From assembly GCA_023935145.1 (NCBI GenBank), contig CM043698.1, positions 60,054,001 through 60,118,000 on the forward strand: DNA of 64,000 bases. Direction: 5' to 3'. The DNA is from Bretschneidera sinensis (taxonomy: Eukaryota > Streptophyta > Magnoliopsida > Brassicales > Akaniaceae). How positions within the stretch are numbered: position 1 is the stretch's first letter; every line of letters starts with the position of its first letter. A program made the position numbers and the translations under genes. Of the stretch, positions 24,299-37,814 are shown piece after piece. Under the pieces are notes generated by a model. The model had not been told where the DNA came from and did not search any database. It saw only the letters and a program-made list of their open reading frames with translations.

Positions 24299-25667
24299 CT
24301 GCAAAAGGTCAATAAATGGATTAGGTCAGAATCATAAAAGGATGCAGATTAATGCATATGGTATTGTTGCAAAACAACCAAGGCAGCATTTATTATATTA
24401 TACATAGTAGTAAACAGACATTGTATCCTACTATCAAAGAAAAAACAGCTACTATAGAGTTGTATATTAGTTTCAAGCAAACAACCAGATAGATTATAGC
24501 AAGATCACCATGCAACTTTCTTAACAAGACAACAACAATGATCAAAGAAAGTTCCACTGGAACTCGTTTGCTTGCTGAGAAAATGAGTAACAAAGGAAAA
24601 AAGAATAGGATATTTAAATTTTTTGAACTTCCACAAGGAAAATGTATTACCTATCAACCAGCATGTCTAAAATTGATCCATCTTAAATTATTGTATTTAT
24701 CTAATCAGTTATACTTAAATTAAGGTTCAGTGGCAATCCTCAAGTATTTTTTTTGTTCTTTCCTCTTATTCAGGGTAAGATATAAGAAATGGTGGTAGAT
24801 TAAATATCTAATCTTGGGCTTGATAGCATTTACAGATGATAAGAATAATGTTTATAAGTACCCAGAAAAAGCAGAGCTACCTAAAATGAGAAATATCATC
24901 AGATGGGCAGAATATAATTGAAGGCACCAACAAAGCATGTTCTAAACAGAAAGACAAAAGCAGTCACATAACCATGACAAATTTATAATATGCCTTCTAA
25001 CTCACTTCATATGTTTTTACTTGTTTCTTTGTTTACTTCTTGAAAGTGATATGTTTTCATCTTATTTGAATTAATTAGATGGATGTGTTAGAGAAAATGT
25101 GGTGATATTAAGATCACTAAACAATTAGTTTTTTTTTCCTTGCTAAAAAAGAACCACATGTAAATGATGCAAAAATCCTGTTTGTTGCATGCTGCTGCTA
25201 CTCCTATGTATTTTATTTGGCAGACAATCTTAAGTAAATTATGGGATAAGTAGGACTTTACCTATCTATTACTATGTTAATGATTCTCTAATATTAATAA
25301 ATTTGTTTATGCTTACTCCTAGAATTGGTTTATAGTGATCAGTATGAGGGTACAATAATAAGCAGTAGCAGATGACTTTAAAAACCTTCCCCTTTATATT
25401 CCTTCAAAGAGAAGTTCTGTCAAACTGTCATGTTCTCTCATTACAATCCCTCTCTACTAGCTAAAATATGGTCATCTACAACTAAAGAAATAGAAAAACA
25501 ACATTTCAATCATGTGCCCATGTTGCTAGCTATAAAACAGAAGCAGAAAAACAACTTTCAATATATTTTTACAGCCAATAGTTTTCAACTTGACAAGAAC
25601 ATCTCTTTATAATCAAGTTCAACATAATAAAACTTCAATTCATCAGAAAAAAATGGATTGCAGAACT
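24299..25667. other. Spacer between the Myb-like and transposase remnants
   Basis: AT-rich, no credible exon seen. If the two remnants belong to one element, this is its internal spacer; an upstream exon of the Myb-like gene may be hidden here. Confidence 0.4.
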
Positions 25668-26315
25668 TCATCTTCCTTGTCTACTAGCTCTCCATTCATT
25701 AAACATATTTGCAGTTAAGTTTGTTCTAAAAGTTGTCCATTCATCTGAAGTCTCAATAGTTTCGATCAAGTCACCGTCTACTTCATTAGCTATTTGTCCT
25801 AGGCTGTAGGCATCTCCAAGCTCTTCCTCCATTGGGTCTACAGGCATCTCTTGTCTACTAAAGTTATGGAGAAGATCACATGCCATGATAATTTGGTTTT
25901 GTATCTTGATTAGATAGACGGAAGGACTCCTAAGAATAGCCCAACTCATCTTAGGCAACCCAAAACATCTCTCTATAGCATTTCTAGCGGTGGAATGCTT
26001 CATGTTTAAGAATTCTTCAGGAGTATTAGGTTGGTTCCCATCTTTCCAATCATTAAGGTGGTACTAGAAATCCCTCACAATTAGTGTAGCCAGCATCAAC
26101 AAGGTAGTCGCATCCTATAACATGGAATATCATGGCATTAGACTAAGTTTGAACCAACTTGCTTGAGATAACAAGTGTAAGTAGTTAATAGCTTTACCAC
26201 GTTTTACTTTAAATCTATTTATCTTACCCATTGCCTCTCGAAGCACTACCATAGGCAGTTGACCCTTCCCAACCAGGTAATATATAGATGAATTGCGTAT
26301 CTTGTGAAAAAACAC
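25668..26315 (-). pseudogene. PIF/Harbinger-type DDE transposase, C-terminal remnant
   Basis: The best segment, 26003-25668, reads MKHSTARNAIERCFGLPKMS, then WAILRSPSVYLIKIQNQIIM and ACDLLHNFSRQEMPVDPMEE. This is the C-terminal signature of plant Harbinger nucleases (xHSxARNxIERxFGxxK, ACxLLHN). Just upstream in other frames are PNTPEEFL (about 26030), a VDAGYTNCEGFL block (about 26090) and VLREAMGKINRFKVKRG (26240-26190), matching the middle of the DDE domain. They are out of frame with each other and sequence between FLVP and HLNDW is missing. At least two frameshifts and a deletion are therefore present, and it cannot encode an active enzyme. The N-terminal catalytic part is not recognisable. 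Confidence 0.8.
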
Positions 26316-27747
26316 CTAACACGTTAGTGGCAATATAATAGTCTGCAAAGAATCTCCCTCCTTGAGAAAAAATCATTGACATATCTTGCTTTCAGCGACT
26401 TCTTTTGAATATGTGATAGTATTATACTACAAACCAGTTGAAAAAACCAATTTACGAGATGTAACATATTCAGTCGTCGCTGCAACATCAATATTATTTT
26501 CTTTTTCTCACATAACATATAGTAAAGTAGAAGGAATAGCATCAAAGCATATCTCAGAAGCAATAACTGCTACATCCATTTTTTTAAATAAAGGTTCAAG
26601 CAGTAACTCATCGATCAGCATTAAGAAAGGCTTACCGTTTCGTATGAACTCAAGTTTATAATTAATGAACTGAAACTAGAATTTATATGTAAATGAATTC
26701 ACAATTCATTTTTAAATGATGTGAAACCAGAATTCATTTGTAAATGAATTTATACTTCATTTTCAAATGAATTGCAACTAAAATTAATTTGCAAATAAAC
26801 TCAAATGAATTTTCATGTTTGGTGTTTGTAGAATTGAAATGAATTTTGTGTTTGAGATCAATTAAAAATTTAATTTAATTTTTAAATTTTACATAAATAC
26901 TCTTAATTACATCACGATTTAATTCATTTAACATATAAATTTTAATTTTATTGATATTATTCAACAAAATTAACATTATTTAACATTTCAATTCATAAGA
27001 TGAATTTATAATAAAAAAAATGAAATCTTATCTTTTTTTGACTGAATGAAATCTGAAAATTAAATGTCAATTTAACATTTTTAAAATAAAAAATGTTAGT
27101 TTCAATTTAGTGTACATCAATTTTAATATAGCAACATATTCATTTTATTTTTATAACCTATTCTTTCATTTTTTTTAATTCTAAAACAATAAAATAACCA
27201 AAAGTTTGATCTAACTAAATATAGATCAAACAACTGTAAAGTATAAACCATATTTTCCATAGTGTTGAACATTCCTCATTGCAAGTAGAAATCATGCTTG
27301 AATTGTGCAAAGTGAAATCATTATCTTAATATCTTCAAAAATAGCTCATGATTTAAAATGCACGCTGTTGTTTTTATGACGATTGTCATTGTTATTACGG
27401 TGGTGAAAACTATGAAAGACTGAGATAAAAGATGAAGAGAGAGAGAAGAGAAGTGTGATTTTATAAAAACTCATGTCTAGAGTTCATTTGCATATTTTAT
27501 CAATTTTGATAGATTTTGTCTATAATTAATTCAATTCTATTAGAATTCATTTGAAAATGAATTCCACACTTTTATTAACAAACCCAATATCTGATCAATT
27601 TATTTGTAAATGAATCTCACACTTTATTAACAAACCAAACATGTGGTCAATTCATTTGTAAATGAATTTCACACTTTATTAACAAACCAAACACAACAAC
27701 GTATAGAACTCAAATGAATTTCACAAAATAAAATAAAAGAATAGAAG
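26316..27747. other. AT-rich region with inverted TGTTTGGT-type ends (possible MITE)
   Basis: CATGTTTGGTGTTTGTAG at about 26815 and, inverted, the repeated ACAAACCAAACAC words up to 27700 could be the ends of a degenerate element of about 0.9 kb. The words AATTCATTTGTAAATGAATT recur on both sides. No target duplication was found and no gene is seen. Confidence 0.4.
27565..27700. repeat. 52-53-bp tandem repeat, about 2.5 copies
   Basis: CACACTTTATTAACAAACC-type units begin at 27565, 27618 and 27670, each followed by TCAATTxATTTGTAAATGAA in the complete copies. On the other strand each unit starts with a TGTTTGGTTTGTTAATAA-like word. Confidence 0.85.
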
Positions 27748-28290
27748 TGTTGAGATTTTACCACTAAAATCCAAGTACTCAAATTTTAAGTAAAAAACCA
27801 CAACCACAATAATTAAATAGGCAAAACAAACAAAGAGTAAGAACACAAAGAATTAACGTGGTTCGACAACTTCTTTGTTTACGCCCACTAATAAACTCAC
27901 AAATTTAATAATCTTCAATTACAACTTTAGAAGGAGCAAGGTTGTTAAACTCTCATTATACCAAAATACAATCAAAACTCTCAACTTAGCACTAGTTTTA
28001 AGTTCTCTGACAACTCAAAACTTCAATACACTCAAAACTCTCATCCTAACTCTAGTAGTAAACCACTATGGTTTACAATGTGTATGAGAATTATGAGTGT
28101 TTATATAAATGATGCTTTTCTAACACTAAAGAACAACAACATAAGAAACAGTTTTTACTCTTACTACTAAAATAAGAAACAATCCAATAAAAAATTACTA
28201 CTATTCTTATTAAAACAAGTAACTATAAAATAATAAACCACTTTTCTCAAACCAAATAGAAATCTTTATTTTGGAGAATTGAGCCAAAAT
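27748..28290. mobile_element. Probable LTR fragment of a copia-type retrotransposon
   Basis: It starts TGTTGAGATTTTACCA, a plausible LTR start. Near 27857 it carries AACGTGGTTCGACAAC followed by TTTACGCCCAC, a block shared in kind with the solo LTRs at 140-1810 and 43173-51387 (GTGGTTCGAC then CTACGTCCAC). The right end and any target duplication are not resolved. Confidence 0.45.
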
Positions 28291-31200
28291 AAATAAATAA
28301 AAAAACACTATGCAATTCTTTCATAATTCGTTCATAGTGATCATGTAAGGGTATAATAAGTAGTAGCAGAAATTACAATATAAATCATGAAAAGTTTGCA
28401 TCTATATTAATTCTTAAGATATGTAATGAAAGATTTATATGCCTAGCTTATAAACTCTTTAGGATATCAATATGCTCATCATAGAATTGGCAACTTAGCT
28501 TATATTCTCTTAGTGCATACTACTCTAGAATTGCCAAGCTTCTAATGTCACATAGACCTACAGGAGAATTTTCATTGCCAAGACTATGAACAATGTAGCA
28601 TATAATTTTTTTATAAGTAAACAGTATATGATATTGCATTATAACTGAACCATATTTCTTACCATGATTCATGAAAATTATAGCATAATTTTTGAAATAT
28701 AACATAATATTATGAATTCTTAATTCAAAAGCTTCAAAACATAGCAAATATAAATATTTAATAATATCTATTTAAATATATTGTATATTTATAAATTAGG
28801 TTGGGTTCACGTTTTATAAATTTATAAAACATAACAATAGATAATATTGAAATCACATTTTATAAATGATGTATTACGTAAAATCTTTTTTCTATGAATT
28901 CATAATTATTTATGAGATTTAAAGTTATAAATTAGTCATAATGATCATATTTAGAATTAAAAATATAATTATAAAAAAATTATCATTAGTCATCAGTTAG
29001 TTGTTACTAAACGTGGATAATTGTGTAAAACAGTTTTGAATTCAAATTAGACAGTTTGAACAAAACAATCATCAACCGGATTATAAATAAAAATTTCGCG
29101 AATCAATCACTAGACACAACACTTTTCGTTAGTTATAGCAAACAAGGCCTTAGTCTATGTTTGATTGGGGATTATTGGCTTACTTATGAGACTTATTTGC
29201 ACTTTAAGACCTACATATTGCAAAAATGTTGTTTGCCAAATTAAGACCCATCTTAGGGTTTTAAGATTTACATAAGTTAGTTTTTTTTTTTTTATCTTAA
29301 TTTAGTTACTTATCAAAATCAACATTTTATTATTTATGAAAGTCTCTTAAGTCAGGTTTAGGGACTTATTCACTCTTCTTATCCAAATCTTTCTCTCTTC
29401 TTCTCCGTCACAACGCCGAGCTTAAACTTTTTTTTTTCAATCTCTTCTCCGATTCATGATACATCTCTTATGGATTTATGCTCTACATTTTATTTTTCAT
29501 CCTTAAATTGTGCATCTTTAGTGACTTGCTATATTTTTTTCCAATAAAATTTCTTTAGATGAAAAGATTTTCTTGGTGATTTTCTCTCTAGACAAATTGA
29601 GAGGACCCTCATTTTTTTTCTCCATCTCCACCAGGGAGCTGCCGACCGAGCAGAGGTAACTTCGCCATCGACGAATCATCCCTACTGCACATCACCTGTA
29701 ATCGACGAATCATAGCTGCTTGCCTTCCTTCTTCGTTTTTGTAGCTAAACGTTGGGCGTAGCCCAGCAGTACTAGCCTTTCACTTTTCATTTTCTCTGTT
29801 TGTTGGACTGATTTAAAGCCCAAGCATGGAGATATCTCGTTGATATAACTTTTCATTGAAATTTATGCTGATCTGCACATCTACGTTGCCAAGACTTCAT
29901 CACTTAAGCTAAATAATGTGATGCAGAGCTATGGTTATGGTCAATTTTTCAGTGCAAGATAACAGCATGGACACTGCACTTCTTGCACAGAGATTGAACA
30001 ATTATTTTGTTTTAAGACAATATTTATGCATGCAAGCTTCATTTTGTACAATATATAAGATTATATTTATTAAATATAAATATTATAATTGAAATGCAAT
30101 TAGTATTTTTAATTAATAATATGAGATCAAATAAATTTATGGAAATTTTAAACTATGTTCTATGTAAAAAAAATTTAAGGACTTTATAAATTATGAATTT
30201 TGTAAATATTTATATGGTATTTTAATTTTATGTTAATTATTGATATCATTTATCAATTAGTTATTGTTACCAAACATGATGATGGTGTCAAGTAATTTTG
30301 AATTAAGACTAAACAATTTGAACAAAACAATTAAAAATCAATCCGCTCGATTATAAACAAAAGTTTGAAAAAATAAGTAACCAACCACCAAACAATTTTC
30401 GCAAGTCAAACCAAACAAAGACCTTGGTTAAAAAGCTTGAAATCTATGAATTTTGTAATTTCATGAATTTATTAAAAAACCTAGGAAACATAGCTCTAGT
30501 TTTTGAATCACTTGCAAGTTGTTTGAATTATTTTGAGTGCATGAATCCAAATGCATCATAAAGAAGTCTATGAAACTGGATTGTCCCTTAAAAGGGAATT
30601 CAAGTAATTTATGCCACAAGTTTTAACTGGATTGTCCCTTAAAAGGGAATTCCATAGACACATGGATTTCACAAGTTAACCCAACCCACCAAGTCAATCT
30701 GAAATGTGATTGATTGAATCATATTCATACCAAGGACTCAATTACAATGTATTTACATTTGTTGTGACTTGTGGTTGTTTATAAAAGGTAGGATTTCCAC
30801 ACACATAAAAATCATATAGATCTTTCCTTCATACTTAATTCTTATTGTGGACATATAGGAATTCACAGCATAAATTGCATGTGAAAAGCTTACATGAGTC
30901 AGCTGAAATGAAAATTCCATAGACCCATGGGTTTTGAGATCAACTTCTATGCAATAAAAAAAAAAAAATTGTAAATTATTACTTAAAGAAAACTGTTTTT
31001 ACACGTAGATTTGAACTTTTTAAATTTTAAGATGAGATAAAAACTATTTTATACTCAAAACAAACTTTACCAGAAGACCAAGTCAATCTGAAATGTGACT
31101 GATTATTGATTGAAGCATATTAGACCTTAATAAGAAGTCTCAACCATTCAACTAGGTCACAGACCATCGCAAATTTCATAATAGGACTTCTCCTTTTTAA

Positions 31201-33413
31201 TTCTCATATTTGGTCTACTAACCCACATCCGGTTCTCTACTTCACTGCTCACAAGTGTGAGTCCATGCAACAGGGAGTCTCAAGCAAAATATTTTGACAA
31301 AATCCATATCTTTTAAATTTCTAAACAGGAAAAACTAACATTTATCGAGCTGCTAATAGTTCCAACTGCTTTCAGGTAAGCTATTAACTTGAATTTCTTG
31401 GGGGCTGTAAATAGTAAATTCCAAAACTTCCATTTCCTATCTTGGAGAGACAAGTTAGCACAGAGGACAAACTTGCAAACACACCCAATATAGTAGTTTG
31501 TCCTCGAATCAACACAAAATTATGAAACAACAAATCCAGTTACAGGAAGTCCAAGATAATTGAGCTCAAATACCCAGGACAAAGAACCAATCTCCACACG
31601 CTTAGTTCAAGTTTATCCTATTTCCGGAGCCACTTTCAGAACAGTGTTGCCATTAATTAACTAACGCCTATATTAACATCAATTATGAAGATTGTTTATT
31701 GGCTGTTAATACCATCCTTACCATTGAAGAAGAAAATTATGATGATCAATTAAAATTATGCAAACCACCATCAAACAGGTCGTTAATCACAAGTGCGTAC
31801 CCTTGCAATTTGAGCTAAAGCCTAATAGCGGCATAAGCCATAGGGCCACCAGCCCAAACCGAGGTTCAAGGAAATGTCTTGTTCTAGGAAGTGTCTTTAA
31901 TTTTCCAGCCAACCCTTGCCAACAATAATTAATTCCTGCATTCAGACCGCACATTAAACACCCCCACTTCCTTGTTTCAATAACCATGTATAACCCTCTT
32001 AGATCCAACATGTATGAAGGACAAAAGGAAGGAAATCACATACTACGTCGAAACGGTAACACAACCCTTGTTGAGTAGCTGAACTGCAAATGAACCAACA
32101 CCATCCATCAATCACAGCATGTACCCCTTATTGCACAAGAACAACCAATACAGAAGACCTTGACCTGTCCAACAAAGGAGATGCCACTAGTGGAACCACA
32201 GCAACCAACAAACATGACCAATAGGATTTTCACTTAGTGACAACAAAAGGCAGCTAACCTCTCAAGAATCTGTTGAAGAAATAATTGGGAAGTGCCTAGA
32301 CACCCCCCAAAAGCCTAGAAACCCCCAACATCAATGAAGTGTTTGTTTATCTTTAAGCTAATGAATATCATACGTAAGTCAGCATTCTAGAATCCGCAGA
32401 AGACATCACAACAGTCTACTTTAAAACTCTAACAAGAACTGTTCACCCATTCCCTTCCTTGAAGCTCAAAAACCTCTAATTAGCAAAATACATCCAACAT
32501 TCAGTGAAACAGTTTAAGCACATACTGCATTTCCTGTACAAGTTGGGACAAAAAATATGCAGTCAAATTATCACAACCAACCAGACATCATTAGAACCTA
32601 ACAGTAACAAACCACTACAGAATTTCGTATAAGCTGCATGTGAGCCAGCGAATTTCCTTTTGCTAGTAAAAATGGGTCACATAAAGAGTATTTGGTAAAA
32701 GCTTCAGGTCCCCATCAGGAAACGCATCATCCAAGATCTCATGTTCAGAAATATGCATCAACATACCTCATTGCAGAATTGAAGAATTCATAATTTGGGC
32801 AGCAGAACAAGAGGAAAACAAAGAAGCACAGCAAATAATAGGCAAAAACACTTTAATACTGATTCCTTGATGGCTTAAACATCAGTACAAAGTCCGATTG
32901 GTTCCTCACTGCATATAAGCTCTGATCCACCAGATGCCGTTGTCAATATATAGTGCTGATGATCCTCTGAGAAGCTAAAAGAGGATCTCCAAATAACTTA
33001 CATGATCTGACTTCAGTTAAATGACCCTTGAACATTTATAATGCGCCACATAATTTATTACAGGACAACTTTCTAAAATGAAACCGAACGGCTAACATTC
33101 TGAATTAGCAAACAAGATAACTGTAATGAGACTCAAGAACAATTGGCCACCATGGTACCAGAAGAAACAAGCTATGTACACGACAGACCAAAGAACCATT
33201 TTGCATATTATCCAGTCTTGAACCAAGCTAACATCTAATTCCATTCTCCCAAATTCTTGGGGAATGCCAGAAAGAATGGCAAGTTCCAAATGTCGAGTGT
33301 CCATGATTGGGCTGTAAATCAGGCAATTTCTCTCTGCCCACAAGGCCGCAACCCATGTCACCAAATCACTTCCTAACCCCTGCCTGGCTCATAGCATATG
33401 CATGTAAACCTAA
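28291..33413. other. Long intergenic region; downstream flank of the 33-38 kb gene
   Basis: No convincing exon on either strand. About 28985-29145 and 30245-30425 look like diverged direct copies (shared TTTGAACAAAACAAT, ATTATAAA, AAACAAxGxCCTT words), probably transposon fragments. A perfect 28-bp word containing ACTGGATTGTCCCTTAAAAG occurs at 30574 and 30625. CCAAGTCAATCTGAAATGTG occurs near 30687 and 31078. Some of 32850-33413 is presumably the 3' untranslated region of the minus-strand gene. Confidence 0.45.
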
Positions 33414-36400
33414 TCAAAATCGTTTTCTTTTAACTCGTGAGATATCATCAAACCCGTCATCATGCCACACTTGCCCACCGTGCCTGAAATTTCCTTCCTG
33501 CTCCTCAATGCTTCTTGTTCTCCTAGGTGCATCCCCAGGCCGGTTCTTAATCCGTCTATCAAATTCCCTCAAATTCCCTCTTTCATGGAACTCCGGATCA
33601 TCTTCCTGACAAAACCTAAAAGGCTTAGGGCCATCCTCTGCATTAAGATGAAAATTCTCACCATCAGCACAATTATAAGGAGGCCTAAAAGGGCGGACAT
33701 GTTCACGTCTATCTCCAAATCTTCTTCGCTCCTCAACATTTCCATCACCACCAAGCTCATGAAACCGACCAGAATGCAATGGTCCCCCAAAGTAATCATC
33801 ACTGTCAGTCCTTTCACGAGGATCTACTACATCAAATCTCCTGTTGTTTCTAAGTAAAACCCGACCAGACAGGCTCCTATTAGGCATGACGGACCTTGGA
33901 TGACCATGATCCCGGCCAGAATCCATATCCCTCAAATCATTTGATGGTCGGGACAGATATGCTGGAGAACCATGCCTTCTAACAACCATATCTCCAGGGA
34001 AACAAGGATGATCAGGTGATCTCATCCTCTCCATCCTGTAAATTGGGGGTGATCTTCGATGAGGCAATTCTGGATGTCCACCAAACCCATCTGGGGATCT
34101 TCTCCTAGGAGATGACCATGGACCAGGAGAGCGAGCTCTTGATCTGATTGGAGATTTTGAACGAATTCTAGGAAGACCCCGTCTCTGGACAGAAGAAAAG
34201 TTCCTATTCCCTCTAACAAAATGACCACCTAACCCCTCATACGGAGTTTGAGGACGTGTAAACACAGGATCTGTATTGTTATCTGGAAAACCCCTCATGA
34301 ACTTCTCACTGTGCCTAAATCCAAGTAATGTAGAACCATCTTTGCCAATACATCTACCTGGGCTAATATTTCTAGGACCTCTGCGAACAATTGGAAGGCC
34401 ATGAGTAGTAGGCCCACCTCTACCTCCAGGAGAACGCCTTGGGGGTAAATGACGGAAAAATGATGCATCATTATTTAAAAGCTTTCTCCCACCCCTACCA
34501 GTACCAACAAATGCACCATCCTGCCCAATATTATTATAATTATTAATTTCAGTGTCTGCATCCGTAGCAGCAGGTTCAAATTTACGTCCAGGAACAGGAA
34601 ACTCCCTTCGACCATTATAAAAGTCTGCAGCAAAGTCACGTTCAGAATCCCATTCACTACGTACAGTGTCTATCCGACTGGAAACTATCCCTCTGCCACG
34701 CACAAAATTCAATCTAGAGTTTCTGGATGACATATCATGATGCCTCTCTCGCGAGAACTTATGGGAACCATTGACATAAACTTCATCTCTGAAAAAAGTA
34801 GCAAGAAAGGAATATCATTAAAAAATACATTTATAAATCACTAGAGGGACTACAGATACAAGAAAAAGAAGGCTTAAAAAATTTCACCTCCCTCGAGGAT
34901 GCAATTTCTCCCCATCAAGTCCAACATCGAGTAATCTTCCTCCAATTTGTGATGGCAACAACCTGCCAGAAATAGATCTTGATTTGGCAGGAGAAGCAGC
35001 TCCAGACAAGTTAATAATCCGGCTCCGACTACCTCCACTATTGGCATTCTTAGCGGAATCAGCACCATTTGAGTATGCTTCTGCCTTGGGTAAAGCTGAA
35101 TGATTCTTTTCTACCATGTCAGGGTTATTAACATTTCCATCTGAAGCTAGAGAAGCAGTTGCTAAAGTTCCTTTGCTTGCATTAGTAGCTTGGTCAGATG
35201 ACTTTTCTCCCTCCAGACTTTCTGGGGCATCCATCCTTCCTGATAAGTCAGGTTCCTTTCCTTGAACCGCCTTAATGTGCCTCCTTATGTCAACTCCATC
35301 GGTCTGCGTTTCAACTAATTCTTGCAAACCCATATCTTTTTCAGCACCTTCATTACTTTTCTCGTCACGAGCTGTTTCAACAGATTTCCGTATATCATCA
35401 CGATTAAATTCACCTGGGTCTTCTGCTTTAATGACTTTTTCTTCAACATAGGATGAACTGGGAAGATCATCGCCAGTAAAGCCAGCACAATCTGTCATTT
35501 TATTATCAGAATCACCATCATTAATGTGTTCCACTGCGATTTTATCAAATGTGGGATCCTCAACTGCAGTTTCAACGACTGATTCTCGGACCTCACCATC
35601 TTCTAAGTCATCTTCACCATCTTGTTCTGTATCCATCACCTTGGCTGAATCATGATTGCCATCTGACTCGTAATCAGAACCATAAGAATCTTCTTCTAGC
35701 ATATCACCTGATAAATTAATCTTTTCTTCATCACTTACAGAACCATCTACAGTTCCACGCGAATCGGGGGGAAGTTCATCCATGAATTTCGATCTGCACT
35801 GCTCAGGATCATCGACGTTCTTATCTTCAGTTATAGAAGAATCTATCACTCCAGTAACATTCCATTTATTATCGTCATGACCAACAGATGCAGAAATCGT
35901 TTCTAAAGCAACCGCCCTTCCACTCTCACATGCTTCCTGAGGCGCCCTGTTACTACCTTGGGTTTCATTAGTACACATAGAATGTTCAAAACGGTTTGAT
36001 ACATCTTCACTTATAGAGGTCTCTGTCGAGCAGGTAGGTATTCTTCCACTATCCTTAGCTTGTTGCATCTGTTTATCTGGCTGGTTTGACGATGAGCAAG
36101 TAGGTTTCTCTCTGCTATCATTAGCCTCTAACATCTGCTTATCTGACTGGTTTGACATCCCCTCTATTTCCTTGACAGCTTCCTGATAAACTTCATTACC
36201 TGGTTCAGGCTTTATGGATCTAGGATCAACTAACTTCAGGATGCTAAAATTTGATGACATAGTTTCTTGATTGCACCTCTCAACTAATTCACGCTTCACT
36301 CTAGTATCTAACAATCGCATAGTATTCGCTTTAGCTCCCCTAAAATCTTGTCCGACGTTCTCATCAAGTGGCTCTGACTTGACAATCCTAAGATTAACCA

Positions 36401-37814
36401 TGTTAATGTTACTAGAAGGCACCACTGGTCTAGGAAAACTAATATTTGGACCAACCCTGCCTTTATACACTTCTTCTGATGAACTAGAAGGTTTTTCACG
36501 TAAGTTTGACTGAAGGCAAGATGGACTAAGGCCTAAACGAAGAGAATCCTCAGCATTATATTGCTGGCCAGATAGGGTAGACGATGCCACACTATCGAAT
36601 TTGCATCCAATCCCTTCTGTATTTCGCTTTTCTGAAATGACACCAGCATCAACCATCCCATCCATGCGGTATAATGGCTTTATATCATGTGGGCCACTTT
36701 TAGTGTTCAAACCATCACCGGCTACTTGACCTGCACCAGTATCATTCATATCACCTTCCCAAGCATCATCCATTGTAGTATTCAAATCCCAGTTTGATCT
36801 GTTAGTGAAGATATTGGCACCATCACTACTTGACTGAAACTCATCGCTCTTATGTTGGGTACTGGATTCTCCCTTGCTTAAAGACAAATTCAATGAAATG
36901 GTTTCTTCATTCCCCTGATTCTGACTACTCTCCTCGATATTTTGACCTGCCACAACTGGAATAAGATGTTTATCAAAACCTAATGATAATTCAGTATTTC
37001 CAGAAACCGTAAATATTTCTGCTTGACACTTTCCTTCCATTTTTAGCTTGCTATATGTCTCTTTCCCTACATTATGTGCAAAAGCCTCATTGGGTGCTAA
37101 CCTCAACTCAGCTTTTGCTGAATTTATCAAGATGTTGGTAGAATTTTTACCCTCAACAAGCTTCTGTTTGCTATCAATATCAGCCAAAGGAACAGACTGA
37201 ATTGTAAGGCTTGGTTCTTCAATTCTGAACCTAGGGTGGTTACCACAGCTTAGCACCAAGTTAACATTGCCAAGATCAGAACTCTTTTCTTCTTTGGGTA
37301 CAATGTTCTTGCTTGCATCAGACAAGCCAGAGACTCTTGTTGTAACACCACTAGCAATCGAAATAGTTGAGCTTTGAGATGGGCTAGAATGACCTTTCTG
37401 TTGCGATTCATTCTCTGCTGGGAGCGAAGAACTTCTCGTTTCTTCTTTGGGTACAATGTTCTTGCTTGCATCAGATAAGCCAGAGACTCTTGTTGCAACA
37501 CCACTAGCATTGGAAATAGTTGAGCCTTGAGATGGGCTAGAATGACCTTTCTTTTGTAATTCATTCTCTGCTGGGAGCAAAGAACCATCTTCACTTGGTG
37601 GTGAAGCAGGCTGAATTAAGGGGAACCTCCTTTTCTTGATAGGAATACCTGCACTATAGTCACTAGACCGCCAGGCAATGGGTTTGACCCCAGTCTGCCA
37701 ATAGAAGATAAAGAAATCAATATTCAAATTAAAAAAAAAAAAAATTGCATGCTTCTCCAATAAGATACTAGTAATTCAGAGAATAAACACCTCTTGATTT
37801 CCGGATACAGGCAT
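33414..37814 (-). CDS. Unnamed plant nuclear-type protein with acidic middle and R/S/P/G-rich C-terminus (3 coding exons, 1401 aa)
   Basis: Predicted coding exons on the minus strand: 37814-37791, 37694-34888 and 34788-33414, all GT-AG, joining in frame to 1401 codons plus stop. The ATG is chosen because the short exon MPVSGNQE splices in frame to [17 protein letters not shown] basic IPIKKRRFP motif (about 25-33) is a likely nuclear localisation signal. A 51-residue tandem repeat follows (about 46-147). The middle is Ser- and acid-rich (for example [15 protein letters not shown]). After about residue 943 the protein is rich in RG, RS, SP and RRSP groups ([26 protein letters not shown]) and ends VKRKRF. 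No enzyme domain is seen. RNA-binding or RNA-processing partners would fit this composition, but that is inference. I recognise it only as a conserved-looking, unnamed plant protein. Confidence 0.85.
37278..37590 (-). repeat. 153-bp in-frame tandem repeat
   Basis: The word TTCTCTGCTGGGAGC occurs at 37411 and 37564, exactly 153 bp (51 codons) apart. Each unit encodes [22 protein letters not shown] and [17 protein letters not shown], with a handful of substitutions between copies. Confidence 0.92.

Noticed and set aside
29398..29760. CT-rich to GC-richer block with ATCGACGAATCAT twice, considered as a gene start
   Set aside because: No open exon with usable splice sites follows; left as unexplained intergenic sequence.
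31787..32011. Minus-strand open frame of 74 codons
   Set aside because: No recognisable domain, no splice partner, and composition similar to surrounding non-coding DNA; possibly 3' flank of the upstream gene.
33462..34657. Additional open frames inside the 33-38 kb gene
   Set aside because: Antisense or alternate-frame shadows of the R/S-rich exon, with no independent start context or domain.
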